From assembly GCA_964498395.1 (NCBI GenBank), contig CAZCHE010000002.1:434001-498000 (forward strand): 64,000 nucleotides of DNA, given 5' to 3'. Numbering within the stretch: the first letter of the stretch is position 1; the number at the start of each line of letters is the position of its first letter. This document shows positions 44,142 through 53,105 of this stretch, in pieces. Under the pieces are notes generated by a model that saw only the letters and a program-made list of their open reading frames with translations, did not search any database and was not told where the DNA came from. The stretch comes from Parapedobacter sp964498395. Its GTDB lineage: Bacteria > Bacteroidota > Bacteroidia > Sphingobacteriales > Sphingobacteriaceae. The position numbers and the translations under genes are program-made.

Positions 44142-46964
44142 ATGCGACATATTTACTTACTGTATTTTTCTTTATTGTATTGTTTTTCAGGTTATTCTCA
44201 GCAAACGGGGATAATCTCAGGTAAGGTAATCGACGGTAATACACGGTTTTCCTTGCCTGGTGCGACCCTCCGATTGGACGTAGATAACCGCTATACGGTG
44301 TCTACACAAACTGGGGATTATGAATTCCTCAGTGTGCCTGCCGGCACATATAATGTGACCATCCACTATCTTGGTTACAAATCGCAGAACACGCAAGTGA
44401 CTGTGACGGCCGGTACCAATACGGCCATGGACTTCGAGTTGGAAAGCGGCGACACGCAATTGGGCGAGGTGGTGGTGATGGGTGATAGGCTTCGTGGCCA
44501 AGCGGCAGCGCTTAATCAACAGAAGAATAATGCCAATATCACCAACGTGATCAGCTCGGATCAGGTGGGTCGTTTCCCCGACGCTAATATCGGTGATGCG
44601 CTGAAGCGGGTGCCTGGAGTGACCATGCAGAACGACCAAGGGGAGGCACGTAACATCATCATTCGCGGCATGGCACCCGAATTGAACTCGGTGACGCTCA
44701 ATGGCGACCGCATTCCCTCGGCCGAGGGCGATAACAGGCGTGTGCAAATGGACCTCATCCCCGCAGACATGATTGCTACCATTGAAGTAAACAAGACCCT
44801 GACGCCTGATATGGACGCCGATGCCATCGGTGGTTCGGTCGATTTGATTACCCGCGCTTCCCCGAATGGACAACGGATTTCGGCCACGCTTTCGGGAGGA
44901 TACAACCCGATACGAGGGAAAGCATTATACACTGGCGGCTTTGTATACGGCAACCGCTTTGTGGATGGGCGTTTTGGCATGGTGCTGAGCGGTTCGTACA
45001 ACAATAATGACTACGGCTCGGATGACGTGGAAGCGGTGTGGGCACGCGATGACCATGGCAATGTTTACATCGAAGAAAACGACTTGCGGAAATACGATGT
45101 GCAACGTATACGGCGCAGTATCTCGGGGGCTTTTGATTTCCGGATCGACCAAAACCACGTGCTGAACGCCAATGCGATGTACAACTGGCGGGATGACCGG
45201 GAGAACCGCTTCAGGCTCCGTACCGATGACATCGAGCCAATCTATGAAAGCGAGGGTTCCAGCGTGATTGTCGGTTACGAGGGACGCATCGGACGGCAGA
45301 CCAAAGGGGGGATAGACAACAGCCGCAACAAACTACGGCGGTTGGAAGACCAGCGTGTTAAAAACTTCTCCCTCGGTGGCGACCACCTCTTCGGATCGGC
45401 ATTGGATATGGATTGGAAGGCCAGCTACTCCACGGCTTCTGAGGACCGCCCTAATGAGCGTTATGTACTTTTCCGTCGTAGTGGACAGGACGTGTCGTAC
45501 AATGGCGACAGTCGTTTCCCCTTATTCAGCGGGATCGGTGTCAGCGATGGCGATATCAGTTTCAACGAAATCACGGAAAACCATGACTTTACGGAGGAAA
45601 CTGAGTTTGGCGGCAAGCTTAATTTCCGTGTGCCCTTGTCAGTAATTCAGGACCAGAAAGGGCGTTTTCGATTTGGGGGGCGTGTACGCCTGAAAACCAA
45701 GTTGCGAGACAATGTATTTTATGAATATAGCGGTGTCGATGAAGCTGCGTTCGATAACTTAGGTGTGGTGCCTGTTACGCGGTTTGACGACCCGCTGATT
45801 ATTGGTGATGCATTCGTGCCGGGCACATTCGCCGACCCGAAATTCCTGGGTAACCTCGATCTTGCCGATCGCGCACAGTTTGAAGAGGATGCGGTACCGG
45901 ATGAATACCTCACGCTTAACTACGATGCCAGCGAATACATCTATTCCGGTTATGTGCGGTGGGATCAGGATTTCAGCCGTCGTTTTTCAACCATCATCGG
46001 GGCAAGGGTGGAATATACTGGCTTGAAGTATACCGGCAACATCATCGAAGACGAAGAGGACCTGGTGGGTGAGCGCACCATCAAGAACAACTATACCAAG
46101 GTGTTCCCCAATGTGTCTTTCAAGTATACGCCCACCGAGTCATTGGTGTTGCGCGGCGCATTTACCACGGCATTGGCCCGGCCCAACTACTATGCATTGG
46201 CTCCTTACCTGAGCGTGATGCCTGGCGATGATGCCATCGAAGCGGGTAACCCGGATTTGAATGCGACCTACGCCTACAACGGTGATTTGATGGTCGAAAA
46301 CTATTTCAAATCGGTGGGGTTGGTATCCGGTGGTGTATTTTACAAAAGGCTGAACGATTTTATCTACACTTATGTGGATCCAGCGTATACACAGGAGAAG
46401 TTTGCAGCAGATTTCCCCGGCGAAACCAATCCGATCCCTGCCGGCACGAATTGGGAATTCGTGCAACGGCGAAACGGCAGCAGCGTCGACGTATATGGGT
46501 TTGAGGTTGCTTTCCAACGCCAGCTTGATTTCTTTTCAAGCAAATTCCTAAGAGGGTTCGGTGTATATACCAATTATACGTATACGCATTCGGAGGCCAA
46601 TGGCGTGACCGACGAGGATGGCAATGAACGCACCGGCATCACGCTGCCCGGAACCGCCCCGCACATGGTCAATGGTTCGCTTTCTTGGGAAGATTCGCGC
46701 TTCACGGTCAGGGCGTCCGTCAACTACGCCGCAGCTTACGTCGACGAGTTGGGCGCATCCGATTTCTATGATGCGTTCTACGACGAACAGTTATTTGTGG
46801 ATGCCAATGCCGCGTACAAAATCACCAAAAATCTTCGCATCTTCGCGGAAGCGAACAATCTTACAAACCAACCATTACGGTACTACCAGGGAATCCGTTC
46901 GCGAACGATGCAAGCGGAATACTATCGACCACGTTACAACCTCGGGTTGAAACTGGATTTGTAG
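44142..46964 (+). CDS. TonB-dependent receptor, probable phytate or inositol-phosphate transporter
   Basis: A 940-residue outer membrane receptor. A signal peptide (LYCFSGYSQ) is followed by a carboxypeptidase-regulatory-like domain (about 25-105), a plug (GRFPDANIGDALKRVPGVTM, IIIRGMAPELNSVTLNGDRI, DMDADAIGGSVDLIT) and a barrel ending in YYRPRYNLGLKLDL. It lacks the SusC signature and has no SusD partner. The plug with the SAEGDNRR and VEVNKTLTPDMDADAIGG-type segments belongs to a TonB receptor branch found beside secreted hydrolases in Bacteroidota and Proteobacteria. The phytase gene 32 bases downstream suggests uptake of phytate or its products. Confidence 0.92.
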   Translation: MRHIYLLYFSLLYCFSGYSQQTGIISGKVIDGNTRFSLPGATLRLDVDNRYTVSTQTGDYEFLSVPAGTYNVTIHYLGYKSQNTQVTVTAGTNTAMDFELESGDTQLGEVVVMGDRLRGQAAALNQQKNNANITNVISSDQVGRFPDANIGDALKRVPGVTMQNDQGEARNIIIRGMAPELNSVTLNGDRIPSAEGDNRRVQMDLIPADMIATIEVNKTLTPDMDADAIGGSVDLITRASPNGQRISATLSGGYNPIRGKALYTGGFVYGNRFVDGRFGMVLSGSYNNNDYGSDDVEAVWARDDHGNVYIEENDLRKYDVQRIRRSISGAFDFRIDQNHVLNANAMYNWRDDRENRFRLRTDDIEPIYESEGSSVIVGYEGRIGRQTKGGIDNSRNKLRRLEDQRVKNFSLGGDHLFGSALDMDWKASYSTASEDRPNERYVLFRRSGQDVSYNGDSRFPLFSGIGVSDGDISFNEITENHDFTEETEFGGKLNFRVPLSVIQDQKGRFRFGGRVRLKTKLRDNVFYEYSGVDEAAFDNLGVVPVTRFDDPLIIGDAFVPGTFADPKFLGNLDLADRAQFEEDAVPDEYLTLNYDASEYIYSGYVRWDQDFSRRFSTIIGARVEYTGLKYTGNIIEDEEDLVGERTIKNNYTKVFPNVSFKYTPTESLVLRGAFTTALARPNYYALAPYLSVMPGDDAIEAGNPDLNATYAYNGDLMVENYFKSVGLVSGGVFYKRLNDFIYTYVDPAYTQEKFAADFPGETNPIPAGTNWEFVQRRNGSSVDVYGFEVAFQRQLDFFSSKFLRGFGVYTNYTYTHSEANGVTDEDGNERTGITLPGTAPHMVNGSLSWEDSRFTVRASVNYAAAYVDELGASDFYDAFYDEQLFVDANAAYKITKNLRIFAEANNLTNQPLRYYQGIRSRTMQAEYYRPRYNLGLKLDL

Positions 46965-46996
46965 CATTGAATCAGCAATAAATTTAACCAACAAAA

Positions 46997-48076
46997 ATGA
47001 TGAATATGATTAACATGAATTACCTGAAAGTGGTAGGCGCGGCGGTCGCGCTACTTTCTGCCGGATGTGGCGAAGGCTTGGCACCGGTACGCGAAGACGC
47101 CATCAAGCCCGCTATCATTACGCAAGCCACTCCACATGATACTGACGATCCGGCGATTTGGATACATCCCACGGATCCGTCCAAAAGCATCGTTGTGGGC
47201 ACCGATAAGGATAGCGACGGAGGCCTGTATGCCTACGATCTGCAGGGCAACATCGTCAATAAGGTGTTGGACGTAAAGCGGCCCAATAATGTAGATATCG
47301 CATATAGCTTACAGCTTGGCGATACATTGGTCGACATCGCGGTGCTCACCGAACGGGAGGCAAAGCAAATCCGCATATTCAGCCTGCCGGGCCTTGAAGC
47401 GATCGATGGGGGCGGTATCCCGGTATTTGAAGGGGAAACGGGTGAAGACGAAGCCGATCCGATGGGTATTGCCCTGTACACAAGGCCTGCCGATACAACC
47501 ATCTTTGCCGTTGTAGGACGTAAGTCCGGCCCATCCGAAGGATACCTCTGGCAATACCGATTAAGCGGTGCTTCCGGGGTAGTCAAAGCCGAATTGGTTC
47601 GTAAATTCGGTGCTTTCAGTGGAAAAAAAGAGATTGAGGCCATCGCTGTGGATAACGAATTGGGATATATCTACTACTCAGATGAAGGGGTAGGGGTGCG
47701 GAAATACCACGCTGACCCGGACGCCGGCAGCAATGAATCGCTGGCGCTGTTTGCCACGGATGACGTGAAGCGCGACCACGAAGGCATCGCAATTTATAAA
47801 AGTAGCGATAGCACCGGCTATATTCTGGTATCTAATCAGCAAGCCAATACGTTTGTGGTCTATCCACGGGAAGGTGTTAGCGGAAACCCCCACCAGCACG
47901 ACCTGTTAGCTGAGGTGCCGGTATCGACAGTCGAGTGCGACGGTGCGGATGCTACGCCGGTAAATCTGGGCGGCCCGTTTCCTGACGGCATGTTGGTGGC
48001 CATGAGTAACGGCATGGTGTTCCACTACTACGACTGGCGGGATATTCAGGCATGGATTGATGCCGGGAAGCGATAG
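46997..48076 (+). CDS. Beta-propeller 3-phytase, lipoprotein
   Basis: A 359-residue beta-propeller phytase that removes phosphate groups from phytate in a calcium-dependent way. The lipoprotein signal (VALLSAGC, Cys near residue 24) puts it at the outer membrane or periplasm. Family hallmarks are TPHDTDDPAIWIHP, VVGTDKDSDGGLYAYDL, KRPNNVDI, DEADPMGIALY, SDEGVGVRKYHADPD and a C-terminal FPDGMLVAMSNG. Several methionines (46997, 47000, 47006, 47015) could start. It is encoded just behind the TonB-dependent receptor, forming a phosphate-scavenging unit. Confidence 0.94.
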   Translation: MMNMINMNYLKVVGAAVALLSAGCGEGLAPVREDAIKPAIITQATPHDTDDPAIWIHPTDPSKSIVVGTDKDSDGGLYAYDLQGNIVNKVLDVKRPNNVDIAYSLQLGDTLVDIAVLTEREAKQIRIFSLPGLEAIDGGGIPVFEGETGEDEADPMGIALYTRPADTTIFAVVGRKSGPSEGYLWQYRLSGASGVVKAELVRKFGAFSGKKEIEAIAVDNELGYIYYSDEGVGVRKYHADPDAGSNESLALFATDDVKRDHEGIAIYKSSDSTGYILVSNQQANTFVVYPREGVSGNPHQHDLLAEVPVSTVECDGADATPVNLGGPFPDGMLVAMSNGMVFHYYDWRDIQAWIDAGKR

Positions 48077-48118
48077 GTGTCCTTCTTTCCTGGTCGACTA
48101 TTAAATAAAAAACTTAAG

Positions 48119-48160
48119 AAAGCATATCGTTTCTCACTGGGGCGGTATGCTTTTGTGTTT
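48119..48160 (+). terminator. Rho-independent terminator behind the phytase gene
   Basis: AAAGCATA (48119-48126) pairs with TATGCTTT (48146-48153), extended by a CG pair, and is followed by a T-rich tail (TTTTGTGTTTT overlapping the stem end). It stands 42 bases behind the phytase stop and before the convergent upp gene. Confidence 0.7.
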
Positions 48161-48224
48161 TAATACAATCCGGTGCCATACGGGAGGTCTATGTGCACTA
48201 GACCAAATGGGTCTCCTTTATCAT

Positions 48225-48869
48225 TCATTCTTTAATGCCATACGCCAAGTCCCCCGCATCACCCAGACCCGGCACGATATAGGCTTTGCTGGTGAGTTCG
48301 CTATCCACATCGCCCACCCACAGTTGGGCTTGGGGCAGAAATGCGTGGACATGGGCAATACCTTCTTCGCTAGCAATGGCTGACACCACAAGGAGTGATT
48401 TGATGCGATAATCGTCCAGCAGTTCTTTGCAAGTCAGCACAACCGTCTTGCCCGTTGCTAGCATCGGATCGATGACGATGACGGTGCGGTCATTCAGGTT
48501 TACTGTACTGACATATTCCTTATGGATTTCAAAGGCACCGCTTTTTTTGGTCTTGCGATAGGCAGCAATAAAGGCACATTCGGCTTGGTCGAAAACGTTG
48601 AGCATACCCTGATGCATCGGGATGCCGGCACGGAGGATGGTGGCCAATACGGGTTGCTCGCGGATTAAGGTGGTTTCGGCTACGCCCAACGGTGTTTCGA
48701 TTTCTGCGGGATCGTAGACGAGTGTCTTGCTGATCTCATAGGCGAAAATCTCACCCAAACGCTCTAAGTTACGTCGGAAACGCATGCGGTCTCCCTGTAC
48801 CTCCACATTGCGCAGTTCGGCAAGGAAGTGGTTTGCGATGCTATTTTGTTGGGTTAAGACGTTTACCAT
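48225..48869 (-). CDS. upp: Uracil phosphoribosyltransferase
   Basis: A 214-residue cytoplasmic salvage enzyme making UMP from uracil and PRPP. The PRPP loop VIVIDPMLATGKTV (about residues 125-138), ILRAGIPMHQGMLNVFD and the uracil-binding end AYIVPGLGDAGDLAYG are all typical. The start MVNVLTQQNSIANHFLAELR matches the family. It is divergent from uvrB, with 139 bases between the starts. Confidence 0.95.
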   Translation of the reverse strand: MVNVLTQQNSIANHFLAELRNVEVQGDRMRFRRNLERLGEIFAYEISKTLVYDPAEIETPLGVAETTLIREQPVLATILRAGIPMHQGMLNVFDQAECAFIAAYRKTKKSGAFEIHKEYVSTVNLNDRTVIVIDPMLATGKTVVLTCKELLDDYRIKSLLVVSAIASEEGIAHVHAFLPQAQLWVGDVDSELTSKAYIVPGLGDAGDLAYGIKE

Positions 48870-48935
48870 AATTCAAACATACATAATTTTACCCAATGAA
48901 TACATCGTGGAGGAATGTCTTCGTATAGTATTTGT

Positions 48936-48943
48936 TATCTTTG
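48936..48943 (+). promoter_or_regulatory. -7 box TATCTTTG of uvrB
   Basis: A perfect TAnnTTTG placing the transcription start near 48950, about 60 bases before the uvrB ATG. No clear -33 TTG is at the expected spacing. Confidence 0.45.
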
Positions 48944-49008
48944 TTTCTTCGCATTTTTAACAATCAAGATGTTGATTGGTTTTAGGCAATTATTCGCACT
49001 ACGATTTC

Positions 49009-51051
49009 ATGAAGTTTAAACTCACGTCCGACTATATCCCTACTGGTGACCAACCCGAAGCCATCCGTCAATTGGTGGAAGGCGTAAATATGGGAGAAAC
49101 CTATCAAACGCTGCTGGGGGTAACGGGCTCCGGCAAGACGTTTTCCATTGCCAACGTCATCGAACGAACACAACGCCCTACGCTGATATTAAGCCATAAC
49201 AAAACGTTGGCAGCACAGTTATATGGGGAGTTTAAGCAGTTTTTTCCGGAGAATGCAGTCAATTATTTTGTGTCCTATTACGACTATTACCAACCGGAGG
49301 CCTATATTGCCTCGTCAAATACCTATATCGAGAAGGACCTCTCCATCAACGACGAGATCGAAAAATTGCGACTGCGCACCACTTCGGCCTTGATGTCGGG
49401 GAGGCGTGACGTCATTGTGGTTTCATCTGTATCGTGCATTTATGGTATGGGTAATCCGGAAGATTTTTCACGGTCGGTATTCCGATTCGGCGTGGGCACG
49501 GTCATCAGTCGGAATGCCTTTTTGCATCGACTGGTGGAAATCTTGTATGCACGTACGACCACCGATTTCAAGCGAGGTACATTTCGTGTCAAAGGGGATA
49601 CCGTCGATGTGTTCCCCGCATATATGGATGAGGCTTATCGGGTTTCTTTTTTTGGTGATGAAATTGATGAACTGAGTGTCATTGATCCCGTTTCAGGTAA
49701 AACCCTGGAAAAAATGGAAGATATGGCCCTTTTTCCGGCCAATCTGTTCGTGACGCCCAAGGAAAAGTTTACCCAATCGCTGTGGGCAATAGGGGAGGAA
49801 TTGGAATTGCGCAAGGAGCAGTTGCTATTGGACGGAAAACCGATGGAGGCAAAGCGATTGGAAGAGCGGGTCAATTATGATTTGGAAATGATGCGCGAAT
49901 TGGGTTATTGCAGCGGTATTGAGAATTATTCGCGCTTTTTCGATGGCAGGCAACCGGGTATGCGCCCATTCTGTTTACTGGATTATTTTCCCAATGACTA
50001 CTTAACCGTCATTGATGAGAGCCACGTAACCATCCCGCAAATCCGGGCTATGTATGGCGGAGACCGTTCCCGCAAGCTATCATTGGTCGAGTATGGCTTC
50101 CGTTTGCCTGCTGCGCTGGATAACCGACCATTGAATTTCCCTGAGTTTGAGTCGGTCGTAGGCCAAACCATCTATGTCAGCGCTACTCCGGGCGATTACG
50201 AATTGCAACAAACGGAAGGCGTAGTTATTGAGCAGGTGATACGTCCAACCGGACTGCTTGATCCGGCGATTGAAATACGGCCTGTTATCAATCAGGTGGA
50301 TGACTTATTGGATGAGGTAGACCGCGTGACGAAGGAAGGGGGAAGGGTGTTGGTGACGACCCTGACTAAGCGTATGAGCGAAGAATTGACGAAATACATG
50401 ACCAAATTAAATATCCGAGTTCGGTACATCCATTCCGAGGTGAAGACGTTGGATCGTGTGGAGATTTTACGTGGGTTGCGTTTGGGTGAGTTTGATGTAT
50501 TGGTAGGGATCAACCTTCTGCGTGAGGGGCTGGACTTACCTGAGGTGACCTTGGTTGCCATTTTGGATGCCGATAAAGAAGGCTTTTTGCGGTCGGAACG
50601 CTCGCTCATCCAGACCATTGGCCGGGCTGCACGTAACGATAAGGGAAGGGTAATCATGTATGCGGATACCATCACAAAAAGTATGCGCATTACCATCGAT
50701 GAAACCAACCGCCGCCGGGAAAAGCAAATCCGCTACAATGAAGAACGTGGCATCACGCCACGAACGGTCGGTAAATCACGCGAGGCCATTATGGAGCAAA
50801 CCTCCGTGGCTGATTTCAAGGGGGGTGAAGCCAAAATCTATGTGGAACCTGAACCAACCAGTAGCATCGCTGCGGATCCATTGGTACAGTATATGAGTAA
50901 ACCGCAACTGAAACAAGCCATCGAAAAGGTGCGCAAAGATATGGAAAAGGCTGCCAAAGACATGGACTTCCTGCAAGCAGCGAAGCTACGCGATGAGATG
51001 TTTGCCCTTGAAAAGACGTTTGCGGAGCTGTTTGAGCAACAGGGCGATTAA
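49009..51051 (+). CDS. uvrB: Excinuclease ABC subunit B
   Basis: A 680-residue nucleotide excision repair helicase-like protein that loads on damage with UvrA and recruits UvrC. Walker A LLGVTGSGKTFSIANV, the beta-hairpin region YYDYYQPEAYIASSNTYIEK, DESHVTIPQI, motif VI QTIGRAARN and the C-terminal UVR domain (MEKAAKDMDFLQAAKLRDEM) are present. I start at the ATG 49009 (MKFKLTSDYIPTGDQPEAI); the open frame upstream is not family-like. The last 103 bases of the region, coding the UVR tail, recur almost unchanged at 56081-56183 on the other side of a 5 kb block, so this 3' end may have been replaced by insertion. Confidence 0.97.
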   Translation: MKFKLTSDYIPTGDQPEAIRQLVEGVNMGETYQTLLGVTGSGKTFSIANVIERTQRPTLILSHNKTLAAQLYGEFKQFFPENAVNYFVSYYDYYQPEAYIASSNTYIEKDLSINDEIEKLRLRTTSALMSGRRDVIVVSSVSCIYGMGNPEDFSRSVFRFGVGTVISRNAFLHRLVEILYARTTTDFKRGTFRVKGDTVDVFPAYMDEAYRVSFFGDEIDELSVIDPVSGKTLEKMEDMALFPANLFVTPKEKFTQSLWAIGEELELRKEQLLLDGKPMEAKRLEERVNYDLEMMRELGYCSGIENYSRFFDGRQPGMRPFCLLDYFPNDYLTVIDESHVTIPQIRAMYGGDRSRKLSLVEYGFRLPAALDNRPLNFPEFESVVGQTIYVSATPGDYELQQTEGVVIEQVIRPTGLLDPAIEIRPVINQVDDLLDEVDRVTKEGGRVLVTTLTKRMSEELTKYMTKLNIRVRYIHSEVKTLDRVEILRGLRLGEFDVLVGINLLREGLDLPEVTLVAILDADKEGFLRSERSLIQTIGRAARNDKGRVIMYADTITKSMRITIDETNRRREKQIRYNEERGITPRTVGKSREAIMEQTSVADFKGGEAKIYVEPEPTSSIAADPLVQYMSKPQLKQAIEKVRKDMEKAAKDMDFLQAAKLRDEMFALEKTFAELFEQQGD

Positions 51052-51053
51052 CG
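50951..51053 (+). repeat. Direct repeat copy 1 (uvrB 3' end)
   Basis: These 103 bases cover the last 33 or so codons of uvrB and two bases past its stop. They match 56081-56183 in the same orientation with three substitutions and no gap (100/103). The flanking bases differ at once on both sides, so the borders are sharp. Confidence 0.95.
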
Positions 51054-51096
51054 GCACGTACACAAGGTTAGCGATAACTCTTGGACCTAATATCTA

Positions 51097-51468
51097 TTAT
51101 TCTACGGCAGTATTTCTTCTGTGCTTGGCAATACGTTTTCCCCTGAAGAATAGGAACATATTGGCAAACAATATAATGCCCAAGTAGATACTGAAACCTC
51201 CGATTTTATAGCTAAGTCGTTCAATCAATGCTTGGACAGTACTTTCATGTAAATGTATTTCCAAGATATATAATGCAAAACCGACATTGAGCAAGTAAAA
51301 GCCAATTCGAAATAGGTTGTTGGTTGCAGCAGCCACATCGGGTCTGTTAACGAAAATGTCATTCATGTAGACCAAGCTGTTTTTGAACAGCACAAAAGCT
51401 ACATAATAGGTCAAGGCAATCGCGATGGGTAAATAGATGAAGTAAGCAATTACAGTTAAATTTTCCAT
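51097..51468 (-). CDS. Small integral membrane protein, paralogue of the next gene
   Basis: A 123-residue protein with about four hydrophobic segments (FIYLPIAIALTYYVAFVLF, FRIGFYLLNVGFALYILEI, FSIYLGIILFANMFLFF). It shares its layout and the motif ATNNL...YLLNVGFA with the 120-residue protein encoded 13 bases upstream (TTNNL...YLFNIGYA), so the two are an old tandem duplication. I do not recognise the family. It is the last gene of the GbsR-membrane-membrane operon and the first gene behind uvrB in the suspected island. Confidence 0.7.
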   Translation of the reverse strand: MENLTVIAYFIYLPIAIALTYYVAFVLFKNSLVYMNDIFVNRPDVAAATNNLFRIGFYLLNVGFALYILEIHLHESTVQALIERLSYKIGGFSIYLGIILFANMFLFFRGKRIAKHRRNTAVE

Positions 51469-51481
51469 GATTTTTATGTTT

Positions 51482-51844
51482 TTATCGTGAATGGATTTGA
51501 TATTTATCTTTACTTAAAATGTAAATGACGAACATATTGTTATAATGTAGTCCGGCAAGAATCAAGATAAGTATCCCCGTTTTGTCGGCGATACTGGACA
51601 ACATGGTTGCTATATTTGATACGTCGATCCAAAAGCTGAATTGTAGAATGGCATAGCCGATATTGAACAGGTAATATGCCACCAGCAACAGATTGTTGGT
51701 CGTGTCGGTGATCTGCGCTTGTTGCCCGAATAAAGACAGCATAAATACCCTTCCATTTCGATGAAGTTGTCTGCCTACCCATACGATAATATATATGGTA
51801 ATCAAGGCATAGATCAGGTATGAAAGGATATTATAATTCATCAT
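51482..51844 (-). CDS. Small integral membrane protein, coupled to the GbsR gene
   Basis: A 120-residue protein with hydrophobic segments LSYLIYALITIYIIVWVG, LLLVAYYLFNIGYAILQFS and ILILILAGLHYNNMFVIYIL. Its ATG overlaps the TAA of the upstream GbsR gene as TAATG, which implies translational coupling. It is paralogous to the downstream gene product; the best conserved part is TNNLLLVAYYLFNIGYA. A pair of proteins could form a hetero-oligomer in the membrane. The function is unknown; the regulator of this operon belongs to a family often tied to osmotic or drug stress. Confidence 0.7.
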   Translation of the reverse strand: MMNYNILSYLIYALITIYIIVWVGRQLHRNGRVFMLSLFGQQAQITDTTNNLLLVAYYLFNIGYAILQFSFWIDVSNIATMLSSIADKTGILILILAGLHYNNMFVIYILSKDKYQIHSR

Positions 51845-52350
51845 TACATGATAAGTTTGAGCAATTTGATGAGCAGCTCACCTCGATTGGAACTGAAAAT
51901 CTTATTGGCGATTGTTTCCAATTGATCGGTCAGCACTTGGATGTCCTTAACGGTCTGATGAAATTCCTTGCCCTCAACCGTTTTGTCGTTCTTGGTAGCA
52001 TCCGTGATATCCTTAAGGATATCCATCACCGGATCCAATTCCTTTTGCTTGCGCATGATGGCTATTTTCATTGCCCATTTCAGTACTTCTTTCTCTGCGA
52101 TAAAATACTCCTTACGATCTCCGGCAATATGTTTTTTGTAGACGATGCCATATTCGACCAGTTGGCGGATACTCATATTGGCATTGCCACGGGAGATCAC
52201 CAACCGCTCCATGATTTCATCCGTAGAAAGCGGATTGGAAGAGGAGAGTAGTAGGGCATGTACCTGCGCGACGGACTTGTTGATCCCCCATTCCGAGCCT
52301 AAAGCTCCCCAAGTATCGATAAATTGTTGTTTTGCCTCCTCGAGTTTCAT
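51844..52350 (-). CDS. GbsR/MarR family transcriptional regulator
   Basis: A 168-residue winged-helix regulator of the GbsR branch: FIDTWGALGSEWGINKSVAQ at the N-terminus, LSTDEIMERLVISRGNANMS as recognition-helix region and VEYGIVYKKHIAGDRKEYF as wing. The C-terminal 60 residues are helical and probably dimerise. The frame is open to 52377, but that start lies in the -7 box, so I use 52350 (MKLEEAKQQF). It is first in an operon with two small membrane proteins and probably represses itself through the palindrome at 52397-52418. Confidence 0.87.
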   Translation of the reverse strand: MKLEEAKQQFIDTWGALGSEWGINKSVAQVHALLLSSSNPLSTDEIMERLVISRGNANMSIRQLVEYGIVYKKHIAGDRKEYFIAEKEVLKWAMKIAIMRKQKELDPVMDILKDITDATKNDKTVEGKEFHQTVKDIQVLTDQLETIANKIFSSNRGELLIKLLKLIM

Positions 52351-52374
52351 GATGATTTTCTGTGTTTTACAATC

Positions 52375-52404
52375 CAAAGGTATGAATTATTTCTGAATTT
52401 TCAA
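52375..52404 (-). promoter_or_regulatory. Promoter of the GbsR operon
   Basis: On the minus strand TTG (52402-52404), a 19-base spacer and TACCTTTG (52375-52382) match the -33/-7 consensus exactly. The -33 element lies inside the palindromic operator. Confidence 0.7.
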
Positions 52405-52418
52405 TAATTATTGAAAAT
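52397..52418. promoter_or_regulatory. 22-bp perfect palindrome, likely GbsR operator
   Basis: The core TTTTCAATAATTATTGAAAA is self-complementary, and one further A/T pair extends it to 22 bp without mismatch. It covers the -33 element of the GbsR promoter, the typical position of an autorepressor site for a dimeric winged-helix protein. Confidence 0.7.
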
Positions 52419-52547
52419 AAAATATTTTGGATTGATTGCACGCTAGTGCCGCATGAGTATTATCCTAAACGTTTTCTGTCATACAGAACGTTTAAGGCAA
52501 TATCAGTGATTTACCCTTTTATTTTTCCAATGCTGTTTGTGGTGTGT

Positions 52548-53105
52548 TTAAGGATTAGCAAAACCTGTCTGCTTACTGTGTTTCTGTTCCAAGTCATTGG
52601 CTAGGTTGTTAAAAACATAGTCGTGTTCCTGTTTAATGCCGAGCTTTTCCAATGGCTCCCAGTAGATTCCTGGTGTCAAGACGGAAGTGTATGTCGTGAC
52701 GCGAATCAATTTGCAGCTATGATTGTCGACTTTATCAAAATAATAAATTGCTTCTTTGAAACCAAGCCATTCCCGACCGATGAGGTTGTAATCGATGACG
52801 TCTATTTTCAAGAGTTTCCCCCGCTCAAGGGCTGTTATTTTTTCGATTATCGTACCTCCGCCAAAATCGGCATTACTTAACGCTCCACTATCAAAATAGC
52901 ACGTGCGTATTCCCCCAATTTCTTCGTTTTCCAAAACACATTTTGTGGGAATGGGTAGATCAAACAGCATGAGGAATGGTTTGGACGTATCCAGGGTGTC
53001 TACGGACTTTATTGCATCGTATACTTCTTCGGGCGTATAATTGAAAATCCTTTCTGTCTTTACTTCAACAATAGTTTCTTTGTTTTCGTTGAGAAGTTGC
53101 TCCAT
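52548..53105 (-). CDS. SRPBCC-fold (START/polyketide cyclase-like) protein
   Basis: A 185-residue soluble protein. Segments VKTERIFNYTPEEVYDAIKS at the N-terminus, GGIRTCYFDSGALSNADFGG, ITALERGKLLKIDVIDYNLIG and the long C-terminal helix are what one expects of a SRPBCC hydrophobic-ligand-binding fold. I cannot name a ligand. Its first 41 bases overlap the end of the upstream membrane protein gene in another frame, so translation is probably coupled. It is the last gene of the four-gene island operon. The match to the SRPBCC superfamily is by pattern only. Confidence 0.65.
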   Translation of the reverse strand: MEQLLNENKETIVEVKTERIFNYTPEEVYDAIKSVDTLDTSKPFLMLFDLPIPTKCVLENEEIGGIRTCYFDSGALSNADFGGGTIIEKITALERGKLLKIDVIDYNLIGREWLGFKEAIYYFDKVDNHSCKLIRVTTYTSVLTPGIYWEPLEKLGIKQEHDYVFNNLANDLEQKHSKQTGFANP

